64,000 nt of DNA from Actinacidiphila bryophytorum (GCF_016916835.1 NZ_JAFFIX010000024.1:62001-126000); one strand, 5' to 3'; positions 41,700 to 51,038 are shown, numbered from the stretch's first letter. Notes: generated from the letters alone by a model not told the origin. Numbers and translations are program-made.

Positions 41700-42492
41700 G
41701 CAGCAGCCCCTCGCGACACCCCCGAAGGCGGCCGAGGCCCGCGTCCCGACGGTGATCGTCGACGATGTCCACATCGTCTACAAGGTCTACGGGGCGGGCA
41801 CCGGCAAGGGCAGCGCCACCGCGGCCCTGAGCCGGCTGCTGCTGCGCCGCGGCTCGCCGAACGTGCGCCGGGTGCACGCGGTGCGCGGGGTGAGCTTCAC
41901 CGCCTACCGCGGCGAGGCGATCGGCATCATCGGCTCCAACGGCTCGGGCAAGTCCACCATCCTGCGGGCCATCGCCGGGCTGCTGCCGCCCGAGAGCGGG
42001 AAGATCTACACCGACGGCCAGCCGTCCCTGCTGGGCGTGAACGCGGCGCTGATGAACGACCTGACCGGTGCGACCAACGTCATGCTCGGCGGTCTGGCCA
42101 TGGGCATGACGCAGGAGGAGGTGCGCGAGCGCTACCAGGGCATCGTGGACTTCTCCGGCATCAACGAGAAGGGCGACTTCATCTCGCTGCCGATGCGCAC
42201 CTACTCGTCCGGCATGGCGGCCCGGCTGCGGTTCTCGATCGCGGCGGCCAAGAACCACGACGTGCTGATGATCGACGAGGCGCTGGCCACCGGCGACCGG
42301 GCCTTCCAGCGCAGGTCCGAGGCCCGCATCCGCGAGCTGCGCAAGGAGGCCGGCACGGTCTTCCTGGTCAGCCACAACAACACCTCGATCCGCGACACCT
42401 GCGACCGGGTGGTGTGGCTGGAGAAGGGCGAGCTGCTGATGGACGGCCCCACCGACGAGGTCATCAAGGCCTACGAGAAGCACACCAAGTAG
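41686..42492 (+). CDS. ABC transporter ATP-binding protein (TagH/Wzt-like)
   Basis: A 268-residue ATPase that drives export through the permease encoded just upstream. Walker A is GSNGSGKST (83-91), the signature region is TYSSGMAARLRF in place of LSGGQ, as in TagH/Wzt proteins, and Walker B is VLMIDEAL. The insert after the Walker A (GKIYTDGQPSLLGVNAALMNDLTG) is typical of glycan exporters. There is no C-terminal carbohydrate-binding domain, so substrate choice is not by a Wzt-type tail. It is the last gene of the operon; a hairpin terminator follows 46 bp later. Confidence 0.94.
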   Translation: MAVAEQQPLATPPKAAEARVPTVIVDDVHIVYKVYGAGTGKGSATAALSRLLLRRGSPNVRRVHAVRGVSFTAYRGEAIGIIGSNGSGKSTILRAIAGLLPPESGKIYTDGQPSLLGVNAALMNDLTGATNVMLGGLAMGMTQEEVRERYQGIVDFSGINEKGDFISLPMRTYSSGMAARLRFSIAAAKNHDVLMIDEALATGDRAFQRRSEARIRELRKEAGTVFLVSHNNTSIRDTCDRVVWLEKGELLMDGPTDEVIKAYEKHTK

Positions 42493-42537
42493 CCGCGGCA
42501 CCGCCGCTCGGCGGCTCCCGCGGCACCGCTCGGCACG

Positions 42538-42570
42538 ACGGCCCCCTCCGGACGATCCGGTGGGGGCCGT
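42538..42570 (+). terminator. Terminator of the polyol-exporter operon
   Basis: ACGGCCCCC pairs with GGGGGCCGT (nine bp) and the loop contains a further CCGG/CCGG stem, giving an extended hairpin followed by TAT. It separates the exporter operon from the hopanoid cluster. Confidence 0.8.
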
Positions 42571-42784
42571 TATGCTGCCGCACGCCGCCGCCGTTCGCGC
42601 CCCCGGCGCACGCCGGAGGGTGACCCGACGTAAGCTGTACCGGTGCTGGGAGCCCTCTGATGATCGATACCGGGTGTGCGACGCCCGGCGCGGCGGCGTG
42701 TCCGAAATGGGAAGATCCGACCGGGCGGTGTAGAACGGGGGATGTGGCGGCCATGAGACACGGGACCATCCTGCTCCGGGGCAC
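42571..42784 (+). promoter_or_regulatory. Leader region of the hopanoid cluster
   Basis: This 214-bp stretch between terminator and hpnC must hold the main hopanoid promoter. I see no clear primary-sigma boxes. Candidates are TAGAAC near 42732 as a -10 box and the nearby GGAAGATCC, but these are weak. No gene is seen in it. Confidence 0.35.
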
Positions 42785-43702
42785 GTGTCCCGCCGGTGCG
42801 CCGGGCGGCCCGCGGTGAGCGGCGACGACACCTCCCGGGCCGTGCTGGACAAGGCCGCGCGCGAGAACTTCCCGGTGGCACCGGGCTTCCTGCCGCGCGC
42901 GTGGCGGCAGGACCTGATGGCCGTCTACGGCTTCGCACGGCTGGTGGACGACATCGGCGACGGCGACCTCGCCGACGGCGGCCGGGCCGACGCGCTGCGG
43001 CTGGGCATGGACCCGGCGGCGGCCGGCGACCGCATCGCGATGCTGGACGCCTTCGAGGCCGACCTGCGCCGGGTCTTCGACGGCACCCCCTCCCACCCGC
43101 TGCTGCTCGCCCTGCAGCCCACCGTCCGCCGGCACGAGCTGACCCCCGACCCCTTCCTCGGCCTGATCGCGGCCAACCGCCAGGACCAGCAGGTGGCCCG
43201 CTACGGCACCTACGACGACCTGCTGGCGTACTGCGAACTGTCCGCGAACCCGGTGGGCCGCCTGGTGCTGTCCATCACCGGCACCTCCACCCCCGAGCGG
43301 GTCCGCCGCTCCGACGCGGTGTGCACCGCGCTGCAGATCGTCGAGCACCTGCAGGACGTCGCGGAGGACCTCGCCAGGGACCGGGTGTATCTGCCGGCGC
43401 AGGACATGAAACGCTACGCGGTGGATGAGGCCGACCTGGCAGCACCACAGGCCGGCCCGCAGGTCAGAGCACTGGTCGCGTTCGAGGCCGAACGCGCCCG
43501 CGAGCTGTTGAATGAAGGTACCCCCCTGGTGGGTAGCGTCCGTGGCAGGCTTCGGCTGCTGCTCGCGGGATTCGTCGGCGGCGGGCGCGCGGCGCTGAAA
43601 TCGGTCGAGCGTGCCGGATACGACGTCCTCGCGGGCTCGCCGAAAGCCACCAAGAGCGGCCTGCTGCGCGAAGTGGGGTCGACATTGCGAAGAAAGGGGT
43701 GA
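42785..43702 (+). CDS. hpnC: Squalene synthase subunit-like HpnC (hydroxysqualene synthase)
   Basis: A 305-residue trans-isoprenyl synthase of the squalene/phytoene family. In the three-step bacterial route, HpnD joins two farnesyl diphosphates to presqualene diphosphate, HpnC converts that to hydroxysqualene and HpnE reduces it. The first Asp-rich motif is DDIGD (55-59 from GTG 42785), and the second region QIVEHLQDVAEDLARDRVYLP has DVAED in place of DxxxD. The alternative GTG at 42815 would remove ten weakly conserved residues. It overlaps hpnD in a GTGA junction and opens the hopanoid cluster. Confidence 0.93.
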   Translation: MSRRCAGRPAVSGDDTSRAVLDKAARENFPVAPGFLPRAWRQDLMAVYGFARLVDDIGDGDLADGGRADALRLGMDPAAAGDRIAMLDAFEADLRRVFDGTPSHPLLLALQPTVRRHELTPDPFLGLIAANRQDQQVARYGTYDDLLAYCELSANPVGRLVLSITGTSTPERVRRSDAVCTALQIVEHLQDVAEDLARDRVYLPAQDMKRYAVDEADLAAPQAGPQVRALVAFEAERARELLNEGTPLVGSVRGRLRLLLAGFVGGGRAALKSVERAGYDVLAGSPKATKSGLLREVGSTLRRKG

Positions 43703-44643
43703 GCCGGACCGTGAACGGTTCCGCGCACACGTCCGGGCCGGTACTTGCCGCATACAGGTACTGCGAGACCGTGACCGGCCACGAGGCCCGCAACTTCGCG
43801 TACGGCATCCGCCTGCTGCCCACCGCCAAACGGCAGGCGATGTCGGCCCTCTACGCGTTCTCCCGGCGCGTCGACGACATCGGCGACGGCGATCTGGCAC
43901 CCGCGGAGAAGGCGGAACGGCTCGACGCCACCCGGCAGCTGCTCGCCCGGGTCAGGAACGGCGAGGTCCGCGAGGACGACACCGACCCGGTCGCGGTCGC
44001 GCTCGCCGACGCCGCCCGGATCTTCCCGCTGCCGCTCGAAGGCCTGGACGAACTCATCGACGGCGTTCTGATGGATGTTCGGGGCGAGACCTACGAGACC
44101 TGGGACGACCTGGCCGTCTACTGCCGCTGTGTGGCAGGTGCCATCGGACGGCTCTCACTGGGCGTGTTCGGCACGGTGAATGGGCACGATCATGTACGTG
44201 CCGCCGAATATGCCGACACGCTCGGCCTTGCTCTGCAACTCACCAACATCCTGCGCGACGTCCGCGAGGACGCCGGCAACGGACGGACCTATCTTCCCGC
44301 CCAGGACCTGGCCAAATTCGGCTGCGCCGCCGGATTCCACAGCGACACCGCACCGCCCGGCTCCGATTTCGCCGGACTGGTGGAATTCGAAGTACGCCGT
44401 GCCCGCAGCCTCTTCGCCACCGGCTACCGGCTGCTGCCCATGCTCGACCGGCGCAGCGGCGCCTGCGTGGCCGCCATGGCCGGCATCTACCGCCGGCTGC
44501 TGGAGCGGATCGCCGCGGACCCCGAGGCCGTCCTGCGCGGCCGGGTGTCCCTGCCGGGCCACCAGAAGGCCTATGTCGCCGTCCGCGGACTTGCCGGTCT
44601 CGACGCGCGCCGCACCGCCCGCAGCCCGCTGGAGGACACGTGA
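43699..44643 (+). CDS. hpnD: Presqualene diphosphate synthase HpnD
   Basis: A 314-residue paralogue of HpnC that condenses two farnesyl diphosphates. It has RVDDIGDGD (Asp59 and Asp60) and the second motif TNILRDVREDAGNGRTYLP, which keeps DVxED. The N-terminal YRYCETVTGHEARNFAYGIRLLP and YAFSRRVDD segments are typical of HpnD. GTG 43699 overlaps the hpnC stop, so the two synthases are coupled. A short hairpin follows before hpnE. Confidence 0.94.
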   Translation: MSRTVNGSAHTSGPVLAAYRYCETVTGHEARNFAYGIRLLPTAKRQAMSALYAFSRRVDDIGDGDLAPAEKAERLDATRQLLARVRNGEVREDDTDPVAVALADAARIFPLPLEGLDELIDGVLMDVRGETYETWDDLAVYCRCVAGAIGRLSLGVFGTVNGHDHVRAAEYADTLGLALQLTNILRDVREDAGNGRTYLPAQDLAKFGCAAGFHSDTAPPGSDFAGLVEFEVRRARSLFATGYRLLPMLDRRSGACVAAMAGIYRRLLERIAADPEAVLRGRVSLPGHQKAYVAVRGLAGLDARRTARSPLEDT

Positions 44644-44648
44644 GACCC

Positions 44649-44666
44649 ACCCGCGCGAGCGCGGGT
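44649..44666 (+). other. Hairpin in the hpnD-hpnE gap
   Basis: ACCCGCGC pairs with GCGCGGGT over a two-base loop, five bases after the hpnD stop in a 160-bp gap that is unusually long for this cluster. It may attenuate transcription or protect the upstream mRNA end. Confidence 0.4.
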
Positions 44667-44803
44667 CCACGGCACACGGCACAGCAGTCGAACCGTCACC
44701 TGACGCACCCCTTCCGGCTCCAGGCAACCCCGTACCCGTGCACCGCGTCACTTCCGGCGACGGCGCGCCGCAGTCCGCGGCGCCAGGCCCGAGGGGAGGG
44801 CGA

Positions 44804-46213
44804 ATGACGAGGTCGCAGGGCGGATCGCCGCAGTCGCCCGACCGCACCGCGGTGGTCGTCGGCGGCGGCCTCGCCGGCATCACCGCCGCGCTCGAACTGG
44901 CCGACGCCGGACTGCAGGTCACCCTCGCCGAGGCCCGCCCGCGGCTGGGCGGACTGGCTTTCTCCTTCAAGCGCGGCGACCTGACCGTCGACAACGGGCA
45001 GCACGTCTTCCTGCGCTGCTGCACCGCCTACCAGTGGTTCCTGGACCGGATCGCCGCCCGCGACCTGGTCACCCTGCAGGACCGGCTCGACGTCCCGGTG
45101 GTCGACGCGGACACCGGCAAGGCGGGGCGGCTGTCCAGGGCGGGGCTGCCGGTGCCGCTGCACCTGGCCGCGAGCCTGGCCCGCTACCCGCACCTGTCGC
45201 TGCGCGAGCGCGCCTCGGTCGGCCGGGCCGCGCTGGCGCTGCGCGGCCTGGACCTGGCCGACCCGGCGCTCGACGGCACCGACTTCGGCAGCTGGCTGGC
45301 CGGCCGCGGGCAGTCCGCCCGCACCATCGAGGCGCTGTGGGACCTGGTGGGCGTCGCGACGCTGAACGCCACCGCGGCGAACTCCTCGCTGGGCCTGGCC
45401 GCGATGGTCTTCAAGACCGGGCTGCTGACCGACCCGGGTGCCGCGGACATCGGCTGGGCCTCCGCACCGCTGGGCGACCTGCACGACGGCCGCGGGCGCA
45501 AGGCGCTGGACGCGGCGGGTGTGGCGACGCTCCTGCGCACCAGGACCAGCGGCATCGCGCGGTCCGCGGACGGCCGTTGGCAGGTGTCGCTGGAGACCGG
45601 ACCCGGCCGCGGTGAGCAACTGACCGCGGACGTCGTGGTGTTGGCCGTCCCGCAACGGGAGGCGCACGCACTGCTGCCGGAAGGCGCTGTCCAGCATCCG
45701 GAAAAGCTGTTGCAGATCGGCACCGCGCCGATCCTCAATGTCCATGTGATCTACGACAGACAGGTGCTCCGGGAGCCGTTCCTCGCAGCTCTCGGCAGCC
45801 CCGTCCAGTGGGTCTTCGACCGCACGGAAAGCTCCGGCCTGACCGGCGGCGGCCAGTACGTGGCCGTGTCGCAGTCGGCCGTGGAGGACGAGATCGACCT
45901 GCCGGTCGCCACCCTGCGCGACCGCTACCTGCCAGAACTGGAACGTGTCCTGCCCGCCGCGCGTGGCGCCGCCGTCCGCGACGTCTTCGTCACCCGCGAA
46001 CGCACCGCGACCTTCGCGCCCACCCCCGGGGTGGGCGCACTGCGGCCGGGTCCTGTCACCCGCGCCCCCGGCCTCTACCTGGCCGGCGCGTGGACCGCGA
46101 CGGGCTGGCCCGCGACGATGGAGAGCGCGGTGCGCAGCGGTCTGCACGCCTCCCGTGAAGCTTTGTCCGCCCTAGGTCTGCCGGTTGACAACCGCGTCCT
46201 GGAGGCGGCATGA
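44804..46213 (+). CDS. hpnE: Hydroxysqualene dehydroxylase HpnE
   Basis: A 469-residue FAD-dependent amine-oxidase-fold protein that reduces hydroxysqualene to squalene. The N-terminal dinucleotide fold reads VVVGGGLAG (Gly20-Gly25) ending in EARPRLGG, with DNGQHVFLRCC and, at the C-terminus, APGLYLAGAWTATGWPATMESAVRSG, the usual flavin-binding closure. ATG 44804 follows GAGGGGAGGG. Its stop overlaps the polyprenyl synthase start as ATGA. With HpnC and HpnD it replaces a eukaryotic-type squalene synthase. Confidence 0.95.
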   Translation: MTRSQGGSPQSPDRTAVVVGGGLAGITAALELADAGLQVTLAEARPRLGGLAFSFKRGDLTVDNGQHVFLRCCTAYQWFLDRIAARDLVTLQDRLDVPVVDADTGKAGRLSRAGLPVPLHLAASLARYPHLSLRERASVGRAALALRGLDLADPALDGTDFGSWLAGRGQSARTIEALWDLVGVATLNATAANSSLGLAAMVFKTGLLTDPGAADIGWASAPLGDLHDGRGRKALDAAGVATLLRTRTSGIARSADGRWQVSLETGPGRGEQLTADVVVLAVPQREAHALLPEGAVQHPEKLLQIGTAPILNVHVIYDRQVLREPFLAALGSPVQWVFDRTESSGLTGGGQYVAVSQSAVEDEIDLPVATLRDRYLPELERVLPAARGAAVRDVFVTRERTATFAPTPGVGALRPGPVTRAPGLYLAGAWTATGWPATMESAVRSGLHASREALSALGLPVDNRVLEAA

Positions 46214-47280
46214 GTGCTATTGGTGCAACCAGAGGAGAGAACGTGACCGCTGACGGCGTGATCGCGCTGCTGGAAAACGGCCGCATCCTGACCACCCCAG
46301 TGCTCCGCGCGGCCGTCTCGCGCCTCGCACCCCCGATGGACACCGTGGCGTCCTACCACTTCGGCTGGATCGACCAGACCGGCCGGCCCGCGGTGGGCGA
46401 CGGCGGCAAGGCCGTACGCCCCGCCCTGGCGCTGCTGACCGCGGAAGCCGCCGGCGCCCCGGCCGAGACCGGCATCCCCGGCGCGGTCGCGGTGGAGCTG
46501 GTGCACAACTTCTCGCTGCTGCACGACGACCTGATCGACGGCGACGAGCAGCGCCGGCACCGCGACACGGTGTGGAAGGTGCACGGCCCCGCCCAGGCGA
46601 TCCTGGTCGGCGACGCGCTCTTCGCGCTGGCCAACGAGGTGCTGCTGGAGCAGGGCACCCCCGAGGCCGGCCGGGCCACCCGCCGGCTGACCGCGGCCAC
46701 CCGCAAACTGATCGACGGTCAGGCCCAGGACATCACCTTCGAGCACCTGGAGCGGGTCACCGTCCAGGAGTGCCTGGACATGGAGGGCAACAAGACCGGC
46801 TCGCTGCTGGCCTGCGCCGCCTCCATCGGCGCGGTGCTCGGCGGCGCCTCCGAGGCCGACGCCGACGCGCTGGAGGAGTACGGCTACCACCTGGGCCTGG
46901 CCTTCCAGGCGGTGGACGACCTGCTGGGCATCTGGGGCGACCCGGCGAGCACCGGCAAGCAGACCTGGAGCGACCTGCGGCAGCGCAAGAAGTCCCTCCC
47001 GGTGGTGGCCGCACTGGCCGCCGGCGGCCCCGCTTCCGAGCGGCTGGGTGAACTGCTCGCGGCGGACGCGAAGAATCCGGAAAACGATGCCTTCAACGAG
47101 GAAGAGTTCGCCATGCGCGCGGCGTTGATCGAAGAGGCCGGTGGGCGGGAATGGACTTCTCAGGAGGCCAGGAGGCAGTACGCAACCGCCGTCGCCGCGC
47201 TGGACAAAATGGACATGCCAGAAGAAATTAATCGTAAACTCGTGGGTCTTGCGGATTTTGTGGTGGTCCGCGAGAAGTAA
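46210..47280 (+). CDS. Polyprenyl (probably farnesyl) diphosphate synthase
   Basis: A 356-residue trans-prenyltransferase. The first Asp-rich motif is HDDLIDGDEQRRH (Asp106-Asp110), the second is DDLLGIWGD (Asp236 on), and KTGSLLACA and GKQTWSDLRQRKKS are the usual allylic and diphosphate sites. In this cluster it should supply farnesyl diphosphate to HpnD, although product length cannot be fixed by eye: the residues before the first motif (VAVELVHNFSLL) include no bulky Phe-Phe pair. ATG 46210 is coupled to hpnE. There are 96 bp before shc. Confidence 0.94.
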   Translation: MSAIGATRGENVTADGVIALLENGRILTTPVLRAAVSRLAPPMDTVASYHFGWIDQTGRPAVGDGGKAVRPALALLTAEAAGAPAETGIPGAVAVELVHNFSLLHDDLIDGDEQRRHRDTVWKVHGPAQAILVGDALFALANEVLLEQGTPEAGRATRRLTAATRKLIDGQAQDITFEHLERVTVQECLDMEGNKTGSLLACAASIGAVLGGASEADADALEEYGYHLGLAFQAVDDLLGIWGDPASTGKQTWSDLRQRKKSLPVVAALAAGGPASERLGELLAADAKNPENDAFNEEEFAMRAALIEEAGGREWTSQEARRQYATAVAALDKMDMPEEINRKLVGLADFVVVREK

Positions 47281-47376
47281 AGAACAACGTGGAGCGCTGA
47301 CGTCGCCGGTCCCTCGCATGTGACGGCCGACGGCCGCCCCCAACACCGCAGAAGTCTCAACTGCAAAGGGGAAGCC

Positions 47377-49395
47377 ATGACAGCGACGACCGATGGCAGT
47401 CCAGGGACGCCAACCCACCGGACACCCTCGGCCAGCAGCGCCTCGGACCCGGATCCCGTTCCATCCGGTGACGCCGAGGCGGCGGCGCAGCGTGCCGTGC
47501 AGCGCGCCGCAGACCACCTTCTGGCGCGGCAGCACCCCGACGGATGGTGGAAGGGCGACCTCGAGACCAATGTGACCATGGACGCCGAGGACCTGCTGCT
47601 GCGTCAGTTCCTCGGCATCCAGGACGCCCGCACCACCGCCGCCTCGGCCCGCTGGATCCGCTCCCAGCAGCGCGAGGACGGCGCCTGGCCGACCTTCCAC
47701 GGCGGCCCCGGCGACCTGTCCGCGACCGTAGAGGCCTACGTGGCACTGCGGCTGGCCGGGGACGACCCGGACGAGGCCCACATGGCGCTGGCCGCCAAGT
47801 GGTCGCGCGGCGAGGGCGGGGTGGCGGCCAGCCGGGTCTTCACCCGCATCTGGCTCGCCCTCTTCGGCTGGTGGGACTGGGACGACCTGCCCGAGCTGCC
47901 GCCCGAGGTCATCTACCTGCCCAAGTGGATGCCGCTGAACATCTACTCCTTCGGCTGCTGGGCACGGCAGACCATCGTGCCGCTGACCGTGGTCGGCGCG
48001 CTGCGCCCGGTGCGGCCCGCGCCCTTCGGCATCGACGAGCTGCACGTGGACCCCGCGCGGCCCAACCCCAAGCAGCGCAGGGCGCCCATCACCAGCTGGG
48101 ACGGCGTCTTCCAGCGGCTCGACCAGGTGCTGCACGTCTACCGCAGGTTCAGCCCCCGCCCGGTGCGGCGCAGCGCCATGAACGCCTGCGCCCGCTGGAT
48201 CATCGAGCGCCAGGAGGCCGACGGCTGCTGGGGCGGCATCCAGCCGCCCGCCGTCTACTCGGTGATCGCCCTGCACCTGCTCGGCTACGACCTCGACCAC
48301 CCGGTGCTCAAGGCGGGTCTTGACTCGCTGGATCGTTTCGCCGTGTGGCCGCAGGAGGACGTCCGGATGATCGAGGCCTGCCAGAGCCCGGTCTGGGACA
48401 CCTGCCTCGCCACGATCGCGCTGGCCGACGCGGGCCTGCCCGCCGACCACCCGGCGCTGGTCAAGGCCGCCGACTGGATGCTGGCCGAGCAGATCACCCG
48501 CCCCGGCGACTGGTCCGTGCAGCGCCCGCAGCTGGCCCCCGGCGGCTGGGCCTTCGAGTTCCACAACGACAACTACCCCGACATCGACGACACCGCCGAG
48601 GTCGTGCTCGCCCTGCGCCGGGTCGCCCACCCCGACCAGGCCCGGGTCGACACCGCGGTGGACCGTGCGGTGCGCTGGACCGTCGGCATGCAGTCCAGGA
48701 ACGGCGCCTGGGGCGCCTTCGACGCCGACAACACCAGCCCCTTCCCCAACCGGCTGCCCTTCTGCGACTTCGGCGAGGTCATCGACCCGCCGTCGGCCGA
48801 CGTCACCGCCCACGTGGTGGAGATGCTCGCCGCCCTCGGCGTCGAGAACGACCCGCACGCGCGCAGCGGCATCGACTGGCTGCTGGCCGAGCAGGAGGAG
48901 AACGGCTCCTGGTTCGGCCGCTGGGGCGTCAACTACATCTACGGCACCGGCTCGGCCGTCCCGGCGCTGGCCGCCGCAGGGCTGCCCGCCGACCACCCGG
49001 CGATCCGCCGGGCCGTCGGCTGGCTGGAGTCGGTGCAGAACTCCGACGGCGGCTGGGGCGAGGACCTGCGCTCCTACTCCGACCAGGAGTGGGCGGGGCG
49101 CGGGCACTCCACCGCCTCGCAGACCGCCTGGGCGCTGATGGCGCTGCTCGCCGCCGGCCGCCGCGACACGCCCGCCGTCGAGCGCGGGGTGCGCTGGCTG
49201 GCCGAGACGCAGCTGCCCGACGGCTCGTGGGACGAGCCCTACTTCACCGGTACGGGCTTCCCGCGGGACTTCTCGATCAACTACCACCTCTACCGCATGG
49301 TCTTCCCGCTCACCGCGCTCGGGCGCTACGCCCGCAGCGAGCCCTTCGGTGCCGCGGGGCACACCGTATCCGCAGCCGCAGGAAAGGGGGCTTAG
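47377..49395 (+). CDS. shc: Squalene-hopene cyclase
   Basis: A 672-residue membrane-associated class II terpene cyclase that folds squalene into the pentacyclic hopene or hopanol. The protonating motif is DIDD (402-405) in PDIDDTAE. Several QW repeats are visible (for example QREDGAWPTF, QNSDGGWGED, QLPDGSWDE), as are the membrane-contact WMPLNIYSFGCWAR segment and the C-terminal GTGFPRDFSINYHLYR. An extra Ser/Pro-rich leader of about 30 residues precedes the core. ATG 47377 has AAAGGGGAAG as ribosome site. hpnG follows after three bases. Confidence 0.97.
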   Translation: MTATTDGSPGTPTHRTPSASSASDPDPVPSGDAEAAAQRAVQRAADHLLARQHPDGWWKGDLETNVTMDAEDLLLRQFLGIQDARTTAASARWIRSQQREDGAWPTFHGGPGDLSATVEAYVALRLAGDDPDEAHMALAAKWSRGEGGVAASRVFTRIWLALFGWWDWDDLPELPPEVIYLPKWMPLNIYSFGCWARQTIVPLTVVGALRPVRPAPFGIDELHVDPARPNPKQRRAPITSWDGVFQRLDQVLHVYRRFSPRPVRRSAMNACARWIIERQEADGCWGGIQPPAVYSVIALHLLGYDLDHPVLKAGLDSLDRFAVWPQEDVRMIEACQSPVWDTCLATIALADAGLPADHPALVKAADWMLAEQITRPGDWSVQRPQLAPGGWAFEFHNDNYPDIDDTAEVVLALRRVAHPDQARVDTAVDRAVRWTVGMQSRNGAWGAFDADNTSPFPNRLPFCDFGEVIDPPSADVTAHVVEMLAALGVENDPHARSGIDWLLAEQEENGSWFGRWGVNYIYGTGSAVPALAAAGLPADHPAIRRAVGWLESVQNSDGGWGEDLRSYSDQEWAGRGHSTASQTAWALMALLAAGRRDTPAVERGVRWLAETQLPDGSWDEPYFTGTGFPRDFSINYHLYRMVFPLTALGRYARSEPFGAAGHTVSAAAGKGA

Positions 49396-49398
49396 TTC

Positions 49399-50007
49399 GT
49401 GGGTCATACCCGACCACCGCTGCTGGTGGTGTGTGCGCTGCGCATCGAGCGTTTCGCGCTGCGCGCAGGAGCGGCCAGGGGCGCCGCACACCCGGTCACC
49501 GTGCTCCGTACCGGCATGGGGCCCACAGCCGCGGAAGAGGCCGTACGCACGGCGCTGCACGACCCGGCGCTGCGCGGCGCGGCCGTCGTCACCACCGGCT
49601 TCTGCGCGGGGCTCGCCGCCGGAATGCGCCCGGGTGACATCGTGGTCTCCCACGAGGGCGACGACAGCGCGGGGCTCGCCGCCGCGCTCAAGGCCGCGGG
49701 GCACACCGTGCACACCGGCCCCCTCGCCGAGTCCGACCATGTCGTACGCGGTGCAGAACGCACCGCACTGGCGGCGACCGGTGCCATCGCCGTCGACATG
49801 GAATCGGCCGCCATGCGGCGTGCCGCGCTTGCCGAGGGCGCGCAGCACATCGCCGCGGCCCGAGTCGTCGTCGACACGCCCGAATACGAACTCGTGCGCG
49901 TCGGAACGCTTCGCACCGGGATCATCGCATTCCGGGTGCTCAGAGATCTTGTACCTGCCTTTCTCGATTGGCACCGCACTACCGCTGCTCCCCCGGAGGT
50001 GAGCTAG
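49399..50007 (+). CDS. hpnG: Adenosylhopane nucleoside phosphorylase HpnG
   Basis: A 202-residue member of the nucleoside phosphorylase superfamily. In hopanoid clusters it removes adenine from adenosylhopane to give phosphoribosyl- or ribosylhopane. The TGFCAGLAAGMRPGDIVV segment and the catalytic VDMESAAM motif with its Glu and Asp are visible, and the phosphate-site region near VLRTGMGPTAA is present. It is shorter than MTA/SAH nucleosidases. GTG 49399 starts three bases after the shc stop; the ribosome site is the GGAAAGGGGG at the end of shc. hpnH starts two bases after its stop. Confidence 0.92.
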   Translation: MGHTRPPLLVVCALRIERFALRAGAARGAAHPVTVLRTGMGPTAAEEAVRTALHDPALRGAAVVTTGFCAGLAAGMRPGDIVVSHEGDDSAGLAAALKAAGHTVHTGPLAESDHVVRGAERTALAATGAIAVDMESAAMRRAALAEGAQHIAAARVVVDTPEYELVRVGTLRTGIIAFRVLRDLVPAFLDWHRTTAAPPEVS

Positions 50008-50009
50008 AG

Positions 50010-51038
50010 ATGGCTATGCCGCTTCGTCAGACCGTCCGTGTCGCGTCGTACCTCTTCGAACAGAAAATGGTCCGGCGGCGCGAAAAGTTCCCGCTCATCG
50101 TCGAGCTGGAACCTCTCTTCGCGTGCAACCTCAAATGCGAGGGCTGCGGCAAGATCCAGCACCCGGCGGGAGTGCTCAAGCAGCGCATGCCGGTGGCGCA
50201 GGCGGTCGGGGCGGTGCTGGAGTCGGGGGCGCCCATGGTCTCCATCGCCGGCGGCGAGCCGCTCATGCACCCGCAGATCGACGAGATCGTGCGCCAGCTG
50301 GTGGCGAAGAAGAAGTTCGTCTTCCTCTGCACCAATGCCCTGCTGCTGCGCAAGAAGATCGAGAAATTCACTCCTTCGCCGTACTTCGCGTTCACCGTGC
50401 ACATTGACGGCATGCGCGAGCGGCACGACGAATCCGTGGCCAAGGAAGGCACCTTCGACGAGGCCGTCGCGGCGATCAAGGAGGCGCAGCGCCGCGGATT
50501 CCGGGTGACCACCAACTCGACCTTCTTCAACACCGACACGCCGCAGACCATCATCGAGGTCATGAACTTCCTCAACGACGACCTCAAGGTCGAGGAGATG
50601 ATGCTGTCGCCCGCGTACGCCTACGAGAAGGCCCCCGACCAGGACCACTTCCTGGGTGTCACGCAGACCAGGGAGCTGTTCAAGAAGGCCTTCGACGGCG
50701 GCAACCGGCGCCGGTGGCGGCTCAACCACAGCCCGCTCTTCCTGGACTTCCTGGAGGGCAAGGCCGACTTCCCGTGCACCGCGTGGGCGATCCCCAACTA
50801 CTCGCTCTTCGGCTGGCAGCGCCCCTGCTACCTGATGGCGGACGGCTACGTGCCGACGTACCGCGAGCTGATCGAGAAGACCGACTGGGACAAGTACGGC
50901 CGCGGCAAGGACGACCGCTGCGACAACTGCATGGCGCACTGCGGCTACGAGCCCACCGCCGTCCTGGCCACCATGGGCTCGCTCAAGGAGTCCATCCGCG
51001 CCGCCCGGGAGACCGTCGCGTCCAACCGCGCGAAGTGA
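50010..51038 (+). CDS. hpnH: Adenosylhopane synthase HpnH (radical SAM)
   Basis: A 342-residue radical S-adenosylmethionine enzyme that adds the 5'-deoxyadenosyl radical to hopene, making adenosylhopane, the precursor of all elongated hopanoids. The cluster motif is CNLKCEGC (Cys39, Cys43, Cys46), followed by SIAGGEPLMHP, and the C-terminal DUF3463-type region ends with cysteines CDNCMAHCGYEP that may bind a second cluster. The ribosome site GGAGGTGAG lies inside hpnG. Two strong hairpins separate it from dxs. Confidence 0.96.
   Translation: MAMPLRQTVRVASYLFEQKMVRRREKFPLIVELEPLFACNLKCEGCGKIQHPAGVLKQRMPVAQAVGAVLESGAPMVSIAGGEPLMHPQIDEIVRQLVAKKKFVFLCTNALLLRKKIEKFTPSPYFAFTVHIDGMRERHDESVAKEGTFDEAVAAIKEAQRRGFRVTTNSTFFNTDTPQTIIEVMNFLNDDLKVEEMMLSPAYAYEKAPDQDHFLGVTQTRELFKKAFDGGNRRRWRLNHSPLFLDFLEGKADFPCTAWAIPNYSLFGWQRPCYLMADGYVPTYRELIEKTDWDKYGRGKDDRCDNCMAHCGYEPTAVLATMGSLKESIRAARETVASNRAK

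Noticed and set aside
42571..42784. ECF-type promoter for the hopanoid operon
   Set aside because: GGAAGATCC and TAGAAC are present but spacing and boxes do not match a known sigma class well enough to claim.
46075..49974. Minus-strand open frame of about 1300 codons
   Set aside because: Antisense to the prenyl synthase, shc and hpnG, which have clear motifs; low-complexity Gly/Val/Gln/Arg translation.
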